Under the pieces are notes generated by a model. It worked only from the letters and a program-made list of their open reading frames with translations. It was not told the DNA's origin and ran no database searches. The position numbers and the translations under genes were made by a program. A stretch of 64,000 nucleotides of DNA. It comes from Bradyrhizobium sp. Ec3.3 (GTDB taxonomy: Bacteria; Pseudomonadota; Alphaproteobacteria; Rhizobiales; Xanthobacteraceae). Where the stretch lies: the NCBI RefSeq assembly GCF_000472925.1, contig NZ_AXAS01000002.1:62001-126000 (forward strand), given 5' to 3'. Shown piece after piece: positions 40,946-50,300 of the stretch (within the stretch, counting starts at the first letter, position 1; the number at the start of each line of letters is the position of its first letter).

Positions 40946-43453
40946 CTATTTGTTCAGGCCGGCCGTGGGCGCAGCACCTGCCGGCGTCGGCGCCACCGGC
41001 AAGGCCGATACCACGGCTCCCTTGATCATGCGGTCGATGCCCTGCGGCGACGAGGTGTCGACGCTGCCCTTGGTCACGAAGTCCACGACGTCCACCGAGA
41101 ACTCGACCGGATTGTCCGTATGGATGAAATGCCCTGTTTCCGGATAGATCTTCAGGATCGGCCGGTTGCCGGCATTGGTCATGCGCGTCATGAACGGCGA
41201 GATGACGTCGCGCCCAAGATCGGTCAGCCCGTTGAACGCGGGCGTCGGGATGAAGGGCTCCTTGTCGCCGAACGCGAGGAAAATCGGCGCCTTGATCTGG
41301 GTGAGCCGCTCGTAGAGGTTCTTCGGGTCATCCTGCTGGAGCTCGGAGCCGATCGTGTAGATGTCATAGATGAAGACGTTGCACCATTGCTCGAGCTCCT
41401 TCGGATTGCCCTTGGTCAGCCCGACGCGCTGCTCGGTATGGAAGCGGGCATATTCGCTGTCGCTGAAGAAATAGCCGCTCTTGGCCGCAGACACCGCGCC
41501 AGTGTTCGGATCACGCTTCTTGAAGTAGAAGAAGTCGCGGATGCTCTGCTCATCGCGCGCCTTCTCCGCGGCCAGAATGCCGGTCTGGTCCCAGGTCGCC
41601 TTCCACTTGTCGAAGTCGTGATCGAAGGCTTCGTCGAACAGGCGAGCCTTCTTGTCCTTGGCGATGGTGATGTCGCGCGGATACTCCTCGAGGCCCGATG
41701 GCGCCTCCAGCGCAAGGCCCTGCACCGCATCCGGCCAGGTCAGGGCATAGCCCATCACGAACTGCCCGCCGAGCGAATGGCCGTGATAGTAGGCCTTCTT
41801 GACGCCGAGCTGGTTGACGACGAGGTCGTAGATCACCTCGCGCATGTCCTGCATGGTGCGTGCCGGGCTCTTGTCGAGATTGCCGGGCCCGGACATGCCG
41901 TAATGCGGCAGGTCGGGCACGATCACGCGCAGGCCGCTGCGCAAGGCATACTGCATGACGTTGCCGTAGTGCCCGCCGAACGCGCCCTTGCCATGGATGA
42001 TGACGAGCACCTTCGGATCCTTGGCGGTGCCGGCATATTCATCCATGTAACCGATCTGCCAGGAGTTGCCGCTCTTGTCCTTGGCATTGGCGAATTTGAC
42101 CGGATAGGGATAGGTCACGAAATCCTTCCAGAAGGATTTTTTGGGATCGATGTTCTCGGCGACGCCCGGCACGCTATAGTTCTTGTCGACGAACTGTTGC
42201 GCGCGGTCGAGGCTCGCGACGTCGTCCATGAAGGCGACGAACTTCGGATCGTTCTTGCGGTTGTTGATGAGCGGGAAGACGCCATAGTGGGCAACCGGGC
42301 TTTCCTCGGCGATGAGGTCTGCGCCTGGCACACGATCGACGGCCTGCTGGGCGAGCTTGAAGTTCAGCCAGAGGTCATTGGTGATGTGCATCACCAGCGT
42401 GCGGGCCTGGATGCGACCGAGATAGGCATTGATGTTGTGCGTTTCCCCGACCCGGTTGCGCCAGACCAGATCGACGGCGTCATAGAGTTTGGCACGGTTG
42501 GTGACGTTCAACCCCGCCTTCTCATTTGGCGGATCCCAATAAAAGATCTCGGGCTGGACAGCGGTGAAATTCTGGGTCGTGCGATAACCAAAGTCGTAGC
42601 CGGTCATTCCAAGGATGGACCAGCCGAACGCAACACCCGGCACGGGATGCTTTTCCTTGGGCAGCTTGTAGTAATCGCCGTTCGTGGCCTGCCACACGGG
42701 GTCGGACTCGATCGCGGCAGTCATCATCTGGAACGTCCAGTTGCCGACGGGATCGCCCGCGTCAGACTGCGTGGTGCCGCCGATCGGCATCAGCGCGTTT
42801 ATGAACTCCGGATGCATCACGCCCCAGACATAGGTCTGCGTGCCGCCCATGGAGACGCCGGTCACCAGAGCCACGCGCGCGACCTTCAGATGATCGCGCA
42901 GCAGGCGGTAGTTCGCCTGCACCATGTCGAAGTAGCTGTATTGCGGAAACTTCACGCCCAACCCGTCGGACGGCTTGCTGTCGCCCCAGGTGCCGAGCGG
43001 ATCGACCATGATGACGAAGTAGCGATCGGTATCGATCGGCCGGCCCGGCCCGATGATGGGCACGCCGCCTGACAAGGCAGCGCCCTTGACCCACTGCTCG
43101 AACATGTCGGTGGAGTCGCCGGAGTAGTAGGAGTTGATGACCACGGCGTTTGTGATCTCGTCATTGGCATTGCGCCGCGCCTTGCCGACAGCGATGTACG
43201 AGGCGCGCAGCTTGCCGGCGCCGAGCGATTCCAGCGTCACGCCGCCCTCGCCGCCATTCTCCCATTTCGACGGATCGGACAGATCGTACTTGCCGCCGAG
43301 GCGGAAGTTGGCGATCTCGTAGGTCTTCTTCAGCCCATCATGCTGCATCTGCGATGAGCGGCGGGTGAAGGGTTGCGCGACAGCGAGCGCCGTGCCGACC
43401 AGCAACACGATCAGGCTGACCAAGCAACGTTTGAGCATGTCTCTCCCGGTCAT
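40946..43453 (-). CDS. Exported protein with two alpha/beta hydrolase domains
   Basis: 835 residues, start ATG at 43453 behind AGGAGG. A signal peptide (LVSLIVLLVGTALAVAQ) is followed by domain 1 (about 90-390), similar to homoserine O-acetyltransferase-like hydrolases with GVSMGGTQTYVWG (Ser201), then domain 2 (about 450-800), a standard alpha/beta hydrolase with HGKGAFGGHYG, GHSLGG (Ser560) and a late His in ETGHFIHTD. Each domain has its own nucleophile. First gene of the FixK-box operon running through the phasin to the channel. Periplasmic; substrate unknown. Confidence 0.85.
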   Translation of the reverse strand: MTGRDMLKRCLVSLIVLLVGTALAVAQPFTRRSSQMQHDGLKKTYEIANFRLGGKYDLSDPSKWENGGEGGVTLESLGAGKLRASYIAVGKARRNANDEITNAVVINSYYSGDSTDMFEQWVKGAALSGGVPIIGPGRPIDTDRYFVIMVDPLGTWGDSKPSDGLGVKFPQYSYFDMVQANYRLLRDHLKVARVALVTGVSMGGTQTYVWGVMHPEFINALMPIGGTTQSDAGDPVGNWTFQMMTAAIESDPVWQATNGDYYKLPKEKHPVPGVAFGWSILGMTGYDFGYRTTQNFTAVQPEIFYWDPPNEKAGLNVTNRAKLYDAVDLVWRNRVGETHNINAYLGRIQARTLVMHITNDLWLNFKLAQQAVDRVPGADLIAEESPVAHYGVFPLINNRKNDPKFVAFMDDVASLDRAQQFVDKNYSVPGVAENIDPKKSFWKDFVTYPYPVKFANAKDKSGNSWQIGYMDEYAGTAKDPKVLVIIHGKGAFGGHYGNVMQYALRSGLRVIVPDLPHYGMSGPGNLDKSPARTMQDMREVIYDLVVNQLGVKKAYYHGHSLGGQFVMGYALTWPDAVQGLALEAPSGLEEYPRDITIAKDKKARLFDEAFDHDFDKWKATWDQTGILAAEKARDEQSIRDFFYFKKRDPNTGAVSAAKSGYFFSDSEYARFHTEQRVGLTKGNPKELEQWCNVFIYDIYTIGSELQQDDPKNLYERLTQIKAPIFLAFGDKEPFIPTPAFNGLTDLGRDVISPFMTRMTNAGNRPILKIYPETGHFIHTDNPVEFSVDVVDFVTKGSVDTSSPQGIDRMIKGAVVSALPVAPTPAGAAPTAGLNK

Positions 43454-43511
43454 GGCGGATTCCTCCTGGCGGTGTTTTGCGAAAACGCTAGGGACGTCAC
43501 CCGGGAGAGGT

Positions 43512-43525
43512 TTGATTTAGCTCAA
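43512..43525. promoter_or_regulatory. FixK/FNR box in divergent promoter
   Basis: TTGATTTAGCTCAA is centred 65.5 nt from the minus-strand start (43453) and 67.5 nt from the plus-strand start (43586), an almost symmetric divergent arrangement. Confidence 0.75.
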
Positions 43526-43585
43526 TGGAATTCCCGACCAGAGATTGAAGATCGCTGCGATCAGACACGGCAGCCGGTCGTCGCA

Positions 43586-44512
43586 ATGCCCTTCCTCAAT
43601 CACGGCTCATATCGGATACGCTATGAGCTCGAGGGGCCGCCGGATGCCCCGGCCTATGTTCTGGTTAACGGCCTCACGCAATATGCCGAGCTCTGGGCCG
43701 CCTATCGCGAAGCCCTGGTCGCCCAGCACTTCCGTGTGGCGACCTTCGATCTGCTTGGCCAGGGCGGCTCAGACAAGCCAGCCCTGTACATTAACCAGGA
43801 CGACCAGGTTACCGCGCTTCATCGCCTGATCGGCGAGCTCGGCGATGGACCGATCTTCCTCACGGGCATCAGCTTCGGCGGTCTCATTGCACTCCGCTAC
43901 GCGATCGAGCACGGCGAGCGGCTGTCCGGCCTTGTGCCGATGAGCTGCTTTGCGGAGCTCTCCCCGCAACTGCTCCTGATCGGCAACGCCTTGCGCACCG
44001 GCCTGATCCTGGGCGGCACCGGCTATCTCCAGGACCTGCTGCTGCCGATGAACCTGTCCGACCAATGGTTGAAGCCGCTCCTCGACAAGCTCGACAGCGT
44101 CAAGCGGCAGGGCTGGCTCGTCAACGACGTCTATGCGCTCCAGAACCTGATGGAGTCCTTTCTCGACTTTCAGCCGTTGACGCCGAAGCTCTCGTCGATC
44201 ACGCTCCCGACCATGATCCTGAACGGCGAGTTCGACTTCCTGACGCCGCGTGCGCTGCACGAAACCCTGCGGGTCGAAATTCCCAACAGCTCGCTGGTGA
44301 TCATCCCGAAGGCCTATCACGCCTTCACGCTCGAGAAGGGGGCGCTGACGGCCGACCTGCTCGCGCGCTTCGCCAAGGATGTACTCGCCGGACGCTGGCA
44401 AGGCAACAAGGCAGTCTGGGTCGCGCCGGAAGAGCCCGGCGACGAGCTCATGCCGTTCCCCGAGGGCTACGATCATCTGCGTGCGATCCCTGTACGGAGG
44501 GCGTCCACATGA
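43586..44512 (+). CDS. Alpha/beta hydrolase
   Basis: 308 residues from the ATG at 43586 (MPFLNHGSYRIRYE); the open frame upstream covers the promoter. Oxyanion region VLVNGLTQYAELW, nucleophile GISFGG (Ser near 94), acid in LNGEFDFLTP, His in AYHAFTLEKG. Cytosolic. It overlaps the next gene by 4 nt (ATGA). A FixK box lies upstream and the CoA-transferase operon downstream; a role in ester or polyester turnover is possible. Confidence 0.88.
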   Translation: MPFLNHGSYRIRYELEGPPDAPAYVLVNGLTQYAELWAAYREALVAQHFRVATFDLLGQGGSDKPALYINQDDQVTALHRLIGELGDGPIFLTGISFGGLIALRYAIEHGERLSGLVPMSCFAELSPQLLLIGNALRTGLILGGTGYLQDLLLPMNLSDQWLKPLLDKLDSVKRQGWLVNDVYALQNLMESFLDFQPLTPKLSSITLPTMILNGEFDFLTPRALHETLRVEIPNSSLVIIPKAYHAFTLEKGALTADLLARFAKDVLAGRWQGNKAVWVAPEEPGDELMPFPEGYDHLRAIPVRRAST

Positions 44513-45123
44513 GCGGATTTTTTGGACCGCTCGACACCGAGGGCCGCGTGCCGCCGCACCAGCAGACGCGTGTCGCCGCATTCCTCATCTCCGCCCACGG
44601 CGCGCTGGCGCGACAATCCGCATTCACCTTGCCCACAAAGCTCGAGTCCGCTTGGCAGACCGAGCTGAACACGCAGCTCTTCCGCGAGACCGAGATCGTC
44701 TCGCTTCTGATGCGCGCGACGAGTTGGGCACCTGACCCTGGCCTGGGCTATATGACCGTGGCATGGGAAAGCGCCTGGTTTCCGGCGCCGGTCTACGAGA
44801 TTTCAGACTGGCCCCTGGCTGTGGCAGCCGGTCTTGCGACGCTCGCCCACGCCGTTCACGCGGCTATCCGGCCGGCAGCATTGTTGCCGGTCGAAGCAAA
44901 TTCCGAGGATCCGTTCGCAATGGCGCTGCGCCGCATCGAGTTCGAAAGCGGCCGCCTGCTCCAGGCACAAATCCTGTCGCTGAAGGGTCCCGACCTCGTT
45001 CCATTTCGCGACGCCGTCAACTCCGCCCTTGAGCGGCGTCACACCGAGGTGCGCAAGCTGTGGCGCGAGATGCTGCAAAGCGTCGGCATCGCCGTCGGCA
45101 ATTCAAATGATGGGGAGCATTGA
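44509..45123 (+). CDS. Hypothetical protein coupled to hydrolase gene
   Basis: 204 residues, start ATG at 44509 overlapping the hydrolase stop, so translation is coupled. No domain recognised. It is mixed alpha/beta with WAPDPGLGYMTVAWES in the middle and a helical C-terminus (ALERRHTEVRKLWREMLQ). No signal peptide or strong membrane helix. A FixK box for the next operon overlaps its stop codon. Confidence 0.78.
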   Translation: MSGFFGPLDTEGRVPPHQQTRVAAFLISAHGALARQSAFTLPTKLESAWQTELNTQLFRETEIVSLLMRATSWAPDPGLGYMTVAWESAWFPAPVYEISDWPLAVAAGLATLAHAVHAAIRPAALLPVEANSEDPFAMALRRIEFESGRLLQAQILSLKGPDLVPFRDAVNSALERRHTEVRKLWREMLQSVGIAVGNSNDGEH

Positions 45124-45133
45124 TGCAAATCAA
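45120..45133. promoter_or_regulatory. FixK/FNR box (CoA-transferase operon)
   Basis: TTGATGCAAATCAA overlaps the stop codon of the previous gene and is centred 74.5 nt upstream of the CoA-transferase A start at 45201. Confidence 0.72.
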
Positions 45134-45200
45134 AGGCTCGCAGTGACAGCCGGCAAACATCCGGTTGCTGCTGCCCTCACGTCGCATCGGAGTTACCGCC

Positions 45201-45848
45201 ATGAAGGCCGTTTCAGTCGAAGAAGCTGTTGCGATGATCCCGGCAGGCGCGAGCGTCATGGTTGGCGGGTTCATGGCTGTCGGGACACCGGAGCGCCTGC
45301 TCGATGAAATCGTCCGGCAGCAGAAAAACGGCCTGACGCTGATCTCAAATGACGCAGCCACGCCCGGCAAGGGCGTCGGCAAGCTGTTCGATGCGGCGCT
45401 GGTCTCGCGGCTGATCGCGACCCATATCGGCCTCAATCCAAAGGCGCAGCAGCAGATGCTGGCGAATCAGATCGCCGTCGATCTCATTCCGCAAGGCACC
45501 TTCGTCGAACGCATTCGAGCGGGCGGATGTGGCCTCGGCGGCGTTCTGACCCCGACCGGCGTCGGCACACTGGTCGCCGAAGGCAAGCGACAGATCGAAG
45601 TCGACGGCAAGCCCTTCCTGCTCGAGACTGCGCTGCGGGCGCAGTTCGCGCTGGTGCATGCCTTTCTCGCCGACTATCTCGGCAACCTCGCCTACGCCCT
45701 GACGTCCCGCAACTTCAATCCCGTGATGGCGATGGCCGCCGACACCGTCATCGTCACGGCCGATAACATCGTGCCGGTCGGCGTCATCGCGCCGGATCAC
45801 GTCGTGACGCCGGCGCCGCTCGTCGATTTCCTCATTACCAACGGGTGA
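45201..45848 (+). CDS. 3-oxoacid CoA-transferase subunit A
   Basis: 215 residues, start ATG at 45201 (MKAVSVEEAV) behind GGAG. The glycine-rich segment ASVMVGGFMAVGTPERLL and the later GTFVERIRAGGCGLGGVLTPTGVG are typical of the alpha subunit of SCOT/AtoD-type CoA-transferases. With subunit B, four nt downstream, it moves CoA between acetoacetate or another short acid and acyl-CoA. FixK box upstream. Confidence 0.92.
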   Translation: MKAVSVEEAVAMIPAGASVMVGGFMAVGTPERLLDEIVRQQKNGLTLISNDAATPGKGVGKLFDAALVSRLIATHIGLNPKAQQQMLANQIAVDLIPQGTFVERIRAGGCGLGGVLTPTGVGTLVAEGKRQIEVDGKPFLLETALRAQFALVHAFLADYLGNLAYALTSRNFNPVMAMAADTVIVTADNIVPVGVIAPDHVVTPAPLVDFLITNG

Positions 45849-45852
45849 GATC

Positions 45853-46503
45853 ATGGATGCACAGACCATCATCGCCCGACGCGTCGCCAAGGAACTGAAG
45901 AGCGGCAACCTCGTCAATCTCGGCATCGGCATTCCGACGCTGGTCGCGAACTACGTTCCGTCCGATCTGAAGGTGTTCTTTCAATCGGAGAACGGCCTCA
46001 TCGGCACCGGCCCGATCCCGGAACAAGGCATGGCCCATCCGACACTGACGGATGCCGGCGGGCGCCCGATCAGCGCCCTGCCCGGCGCCAGCACCTTCGA
46101 CAGCGCGATGTCGTTCGGGCTGATCCGCGGCGGCCATGTCGACGTCACCGTGCTCGGCGGCCTCCAGGTCGACGCACACGGCCACCTCGCCAACTGGATG
46201 ATCCCCGGCAAGATGGTGCCGGGCATGGGCGGGGCGATGGATCTCGTCAGCGGCGCCAAGCGCGTCATCGTCGCCATGCAGCACGCGGCCAAGGGCAAGT
46301 CGAAGATCGTCGCAAAGTGCACACTGCCGCTGACGTCGGCGCGGCCGGTGAGCCTGGTGGTCACCGACATGGCCGTGATCGGCTTTCCCGACGGCAAAGC
46401 GACGCTCCTGGAAACCGCGCCGGGTGTCAGTGTCGGCGAAGTGATGGCCGTAACGGATGCCGAACTCGCCGTTCCCGACAGCGTGCCGGAAATGAAGATC
46501 TGA
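45853..46503 (+). CDS. 3-oxoacid CoA-transferase subunit B
   Basis: 216 residues. LVNLGIGIPTLVANY near residue 21 and SENGLIGTGP near residue 47 (catalytic Glu of the beta subunit) are diagnostic, with a later VIVAMQHAAKGKSKIV. Forms a heteromer with the subunit A product. Stop-to-start gap with A is 4 nt; the MaoC gene follows by 12 nt. Confidence 0.93.
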   Translation: MDAQTIIARRVAKELKSGNLVNLGIGIPTLVANYVPSDLKVFFQSENGLIGTGPIPEQGMAHPTLTDAGGRPISALPGASTFDSAMSFGLIRGGHVDVTVLGGLQVDAHGHLANWMIPGKMVPGMGGAMDLVSGAKRVIVAMQHAAKGKSKIVAKCTLPLTSARPVSLVVTDMAVIGFPDGKATLLETAPGVSVGEVMAVTDAELAVPDSVPEMKI

Positions 46504-46515
46504 CGGGGCCAGGCC

Positions 46516-46974
46516 ATGCGGATATTCAGCGACTTCAAGGAGATCAAATCCGCTGTCGGCACCGAGATCGGCGCCAGCGACTGGATCGAGATCACCCAGC
46601 AGCGCATCAACCAGTTCGCCGAGGCGACCTGCGACGAACAGTGGATCCATGTCGACCAGGAGCGCGCGAGCAAGGAAATGCCAGGCGGCAAGACCATCGC
46701 GCACGGGCTGTTGTCGCTGGCGCTCGCCCCGCTCTTCATCCGCTCCGTGATTGGCCTGAAGGGCCTGCGCAACACCCTCAACTATGGCGCAGACCGGATA
46801 CGCTACCTGGCTCCAGTCCCTGCCGGCTCAAAGCTGCGCGGCCGCGTCACGGTCGCCGAAGCCGAGGACGTGCCGCCGGATGGCCTGCGCGTGAACTATC
46901 ATCTCGTGATCGAGATCGAAGGCGGCAAGAAGCCGGCCTGCGTCGCCGAGCTGATCGCGCTGCACTACCGCTGA
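46516..46974 (+). CDS. MaoC family (R)-enoyl-CoA hydratase-like protein
   Basis: 152 residues, single hot-dog domain. The hydratase-2 motif region is DEQWIHVDQERA followed by TIAHGLLSLALAPLF, with the active-site Asp/His pair. (R)-specific hydration of crotonyl-CoA gives (R)-3-hydroxybutyryl-CoA, a PHB precursor, which suits the CoA-transferase operon and the nearby phasin. Substrate chain length not determined. Confidence 0.9.
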   Translation: MRIFSDFKEIKSAVGTEIGASDWIEITQQRINQFAEATCDEQWIHVDQERASKEMPGGKTIAHGLLSLALAPLFIRSVIGLKGLRNTLNYGADRIRYLAPVPAGSKLRGRVTVAEAEDVPPDGLRVNYHLVIEIEGGKKPACVAELIALHYR

Positions 46975-47313
46975 AAACAAAAACTGAAAAACAACCCCAT
47001 GCAAAGTAGCCCGGGGTCGGCACGACATCATGCGGAATATCCGAAACGACTTGACACGTCGGGCAAATCACCGGCACGATGCCATGATCAGCCGCAACTG
47101 TCCTGACCGGGTGTCCTAGCTAGGCCGTGTGCCCCATAAATGGGTTGGTCCAGCGGCACGTCTGACGTCCGCTTGTCGGCTCCTGGCATTCTCGTTCTTC
47201 CTGCTGGCGCCGCCGTTCTACTTTGCGCGCGACACAACCTGCAGGGAGCTGACCGACTTCGTGGGCGAGAAAGGACATCGTCACGCCGGCTCGTGAGTGA
47301 TAAACTCCGGCAT
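46975..47313. other. Intergenic region of 339 nt before the giant kinase gene
   Basis: Holds the two-module repeat at 46988-47072. The rest (47073-47313) is open in the kinase frame back to 47140, but no ribosome-binding site or conserved sequence supports translation there. The kinase promoter must lie here. No FixK box is present, unlike most neighbouring units. Confidence 0.5.
46988..47072 (+). repeat. Two-module intergenic repeat, copy 2
   Basis: Module A (46988-47009, containing CCCCATGCAAAGTAG) is identical over 22 bp to 2415-2436. Module B (47057-47072, CGTCGGGCAAATCACC) is the exact reverse complement of 2460-2475, so the second module is inverted relative to copy 1. Confidence 0.7.
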
Positions 47314-50300
47314 ATGAACCCATCATCCAAGTTCGGCGCTGGTGGGGACGGCGGCCTCCGGGTGTTGTGGCAGGACAGCGAACGCGTCGTCTGCCGGGAA
47401 TGGACGCTGGGCGCCGATGGCCAGCGCAAGGCCGTGCTGGCCGTGCGGCCCGCCGCCGAGCACCCAACGCCCGCCAGCCTCGATCGCCTTGGCCACGAAT
47501 TCGGATTGAAGGACGAGCTGGACGGTGCCTGGGCGGTGCGGCCGCTGGACCTCAGGCGCGATGGCCGGCGGACCATGCTGGTGCTCGAGGACCCCGGCGG
47601 CGAGCCGCTCGCCGCGCTGCTCGGCGCCCCCATGGAGGTGGGACGGTTCCTGCGCCTCGCCATCGGCATCTCTTCGGCCCTGGGTCAGCTCCACCAGCGT
47701 GGTCTTGCCCACAAGGACCTCAAGCCGGCCCACATCATGGTGAACGGCGCGGACGGCGAGGTGCGGCTCACCGGCTTCGGCCTCGCCTCGCGCCTGCCGC
47801 GCGAGCGACAGGCGCCCGATCCGCCCGAGTCGATTGCGGGGACGCTCGCCTACATGGCGCCCGAGCAGACCGGACGCATGAACCGCTCGATCGATTCCCG
47901 CAGCGACCTCTACGCGCTCGGTGTCACGTTGTACCAGATGCTCACGGGCTCACTGCCGTTCACCGCGTCCGATCCCATGGAATGGGTGCACTGCCATGTC
48001 GCCAGAAGGCCGGTTGCACCGAGCGAGCGGTTGGAGAATGTCCCGGCCACGCTCTCCCAGATCATTATGAAGCTGCTCGCCAAGGCCGCTGAGGAGCGTT
48101 ACCAGACCGCCGCCGGCGTCGAGAGTGATCTTCGGCACTGTCTGGCCGAATGGAAGCGTCAGGGGCGCATCGACCCGTTTGCGCTCGGCGACCACGACGC
48201 GCCGGACCGGCTGTTGATCCCCGAGAAGCTGTACGGGAGAGGACGCGAGGTCGAGACGTTGCTCGCCGCCTTCGATCGCATCGTCAAGAGCGGCTCGCCG
48301 GAGCTGGTCCTGGTCTCGGGATATTCCGGCATCGGCAAATCCTCGGTCGTCCATGAGCTGCACAAGGTGCTCGTGCCGCGACACGGCCTGTTTGCGTCCG
48401 GCAAATTCGACCAGTACAGGCGTGACATCCCATATATGACGCTCGCTCAGGCTTTTCAGAGCCTCGTCCGGCCTCTTCTCGGCAAAAGCGACGCCGAGCT
48501 AAACGGTTGGCGCGACGCCCTGCAGGAGGCGCTGGGCCCGAACGGACGGCTCATGATCGACGTCGTCCCCGAGTTGAAGCTCATCATCGGAGAACAGCCA
48601 CCCGTCCCTGAGCTTGCGGCACAGGACGCGCAACGGCGCTTCCAGCTGGTGTTTCGGCGACTTATCGGTGTCTTCGCACGGCCGGAACATCCCCTGGCAC
48701 TCTTTCTCGACGACTTGCAATGGCTCGACGCGGCGACGCTCGATCTGCTCGAGGATCTGTTGACCCGGTCGGATCTGCAGCACCTCATGCTGATCGGTGC
48801 CTATCGCAACAACGAAGTCACTGCCGCCCATCCATTGATGCGGAAGCTCGACGCCATCAAGACGACTGGCGGAAAGGTGGCGGAGATCACGCTTGCACCG
48901 CTCGCTCGTGAGCACCTTGGGCAGCTCTTGGCGGACGCTCTGCGCTGCGAGCCGGAGAGCGCCGCGCCGCTCGCGCAACTGGTGCATGAGAAGACCGGTG
49001 GTAATCCGTTTTTTGCCGTTCAGTTCATTTCTTCGCTGGCCGAAGAGGGAATGCTCGCCTTCGATCATGATGCTGCGAGCTGGTCCTGGGATCTCGACCG
49101 CATTCAATCCAAACGATATACCGACAACGTCGTGGACCTTGTGGTCGGCAAGTTTGCCCGCCTGCCGATCGAAACGCAGAACGCATTGCGGCGCCTGGCC
49201 TGCCTCGGAAACATCGCCGAGATCAAGACCCTTTCCCTCGTCCACGGGACGTCGGAGGAGCACATCCACGCGGCCCTGCAGCCGGCCGTCCGCCAGGAAT
49301 TTGTCGAGCGCCTGGCCGGCAGCTACCTGTTCGTCCACGATCGCGTTCAGGAAGCCGCATATTCGCTGATCCCGGAGGCGCTGCGCGGCGAAGCGCACCT
49401 TCGAATCGGGAGACTGCTCGCGGCGCACATCCCTCCCGAGAAACGCGAGGAAGCGATCTTCGACATTGTCAATCACCTCAACCGCGGCGCCACGCTGATC
49501 ACGGCACCGGAGGAGCGCGAGCGGCTGGCCGAGCTCAACCTGATCGCGGGCAAGCGCTCCAAGGCCTCTACCGCCTATGCCTCGGCGCTCACCTATCTCG
49601 CCGCCGGCGCGGCACTGCTGCCGGAAGACCGGTGGGAGCGCCGGCATGAACTGACTTTCGAGCTGGAGCTGCACCGGGCCGAATGCGAGTTCGTGACGGG
49701 TGCTCTGACGGAAGCGGACGAGCGCCTGGCTGCGCTTGCTCCGCGCACCGCAACGACGGTCCAGCGAGCAACCGTGGCGTGTTTGCGCGTGGATCTGTAT
49801 ATGACCATCGATCAGAGCGACCGCGCCATAGCAGTCGGGCTGGACTACCTCCAGCACCTGGGCATCGACTGGTCCTCGCATCCGACAGAAGAGGAGGCAC
49901 ACCGCGAATACGAGCGCATCTGGTCGCAGCTCGGGAACCGCACGATCGAGGGCCTTGTCGAGTTGCCCTTGATGAGCGATCCGGAATCGCTCGCGACCGT
50001 CGACGTCCTGATAAGGATCGCACTGCCCGCCTTCTTTGCGTCATCCCATTTGGGAACCCTGGCAACCTGTAGAGCCGTCAACCTCAGTCTCGAGCACGGC
50101 CACAGCGACGCCTCGTGTCCCGCCTATGAGCTGCTTGCCATGTTGGCCGGGCCGTATTTCGGCAACTACGATGCCGGATTTCGATTTGGCCGCCTCGGCT
50201 GTGAGCTCGTCGAAAAACCGGAGCTGAAGCGCTTCCAGGGCAGGACGCTCGAGATTTTCGGGTTCGTCGTGCCCTGGACGAGACATGTCCGGACCGGCCG

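Noticed and set aside
47051-47066. Possible tenth FixK box (TTGACACGTCGGGCAA)
   Set aside because: The second half is GGGCAA rather than TCAA at N6 spacing, and it overlaps the conserved repeat module.
47073-47313. N-terminal extension of the giant kinase back to 47140
   Set aside because: The open frame continues upstream but contains no conserved residues. The ATG at 47314 fits the family start, and the upstream part borders repeat DNA.
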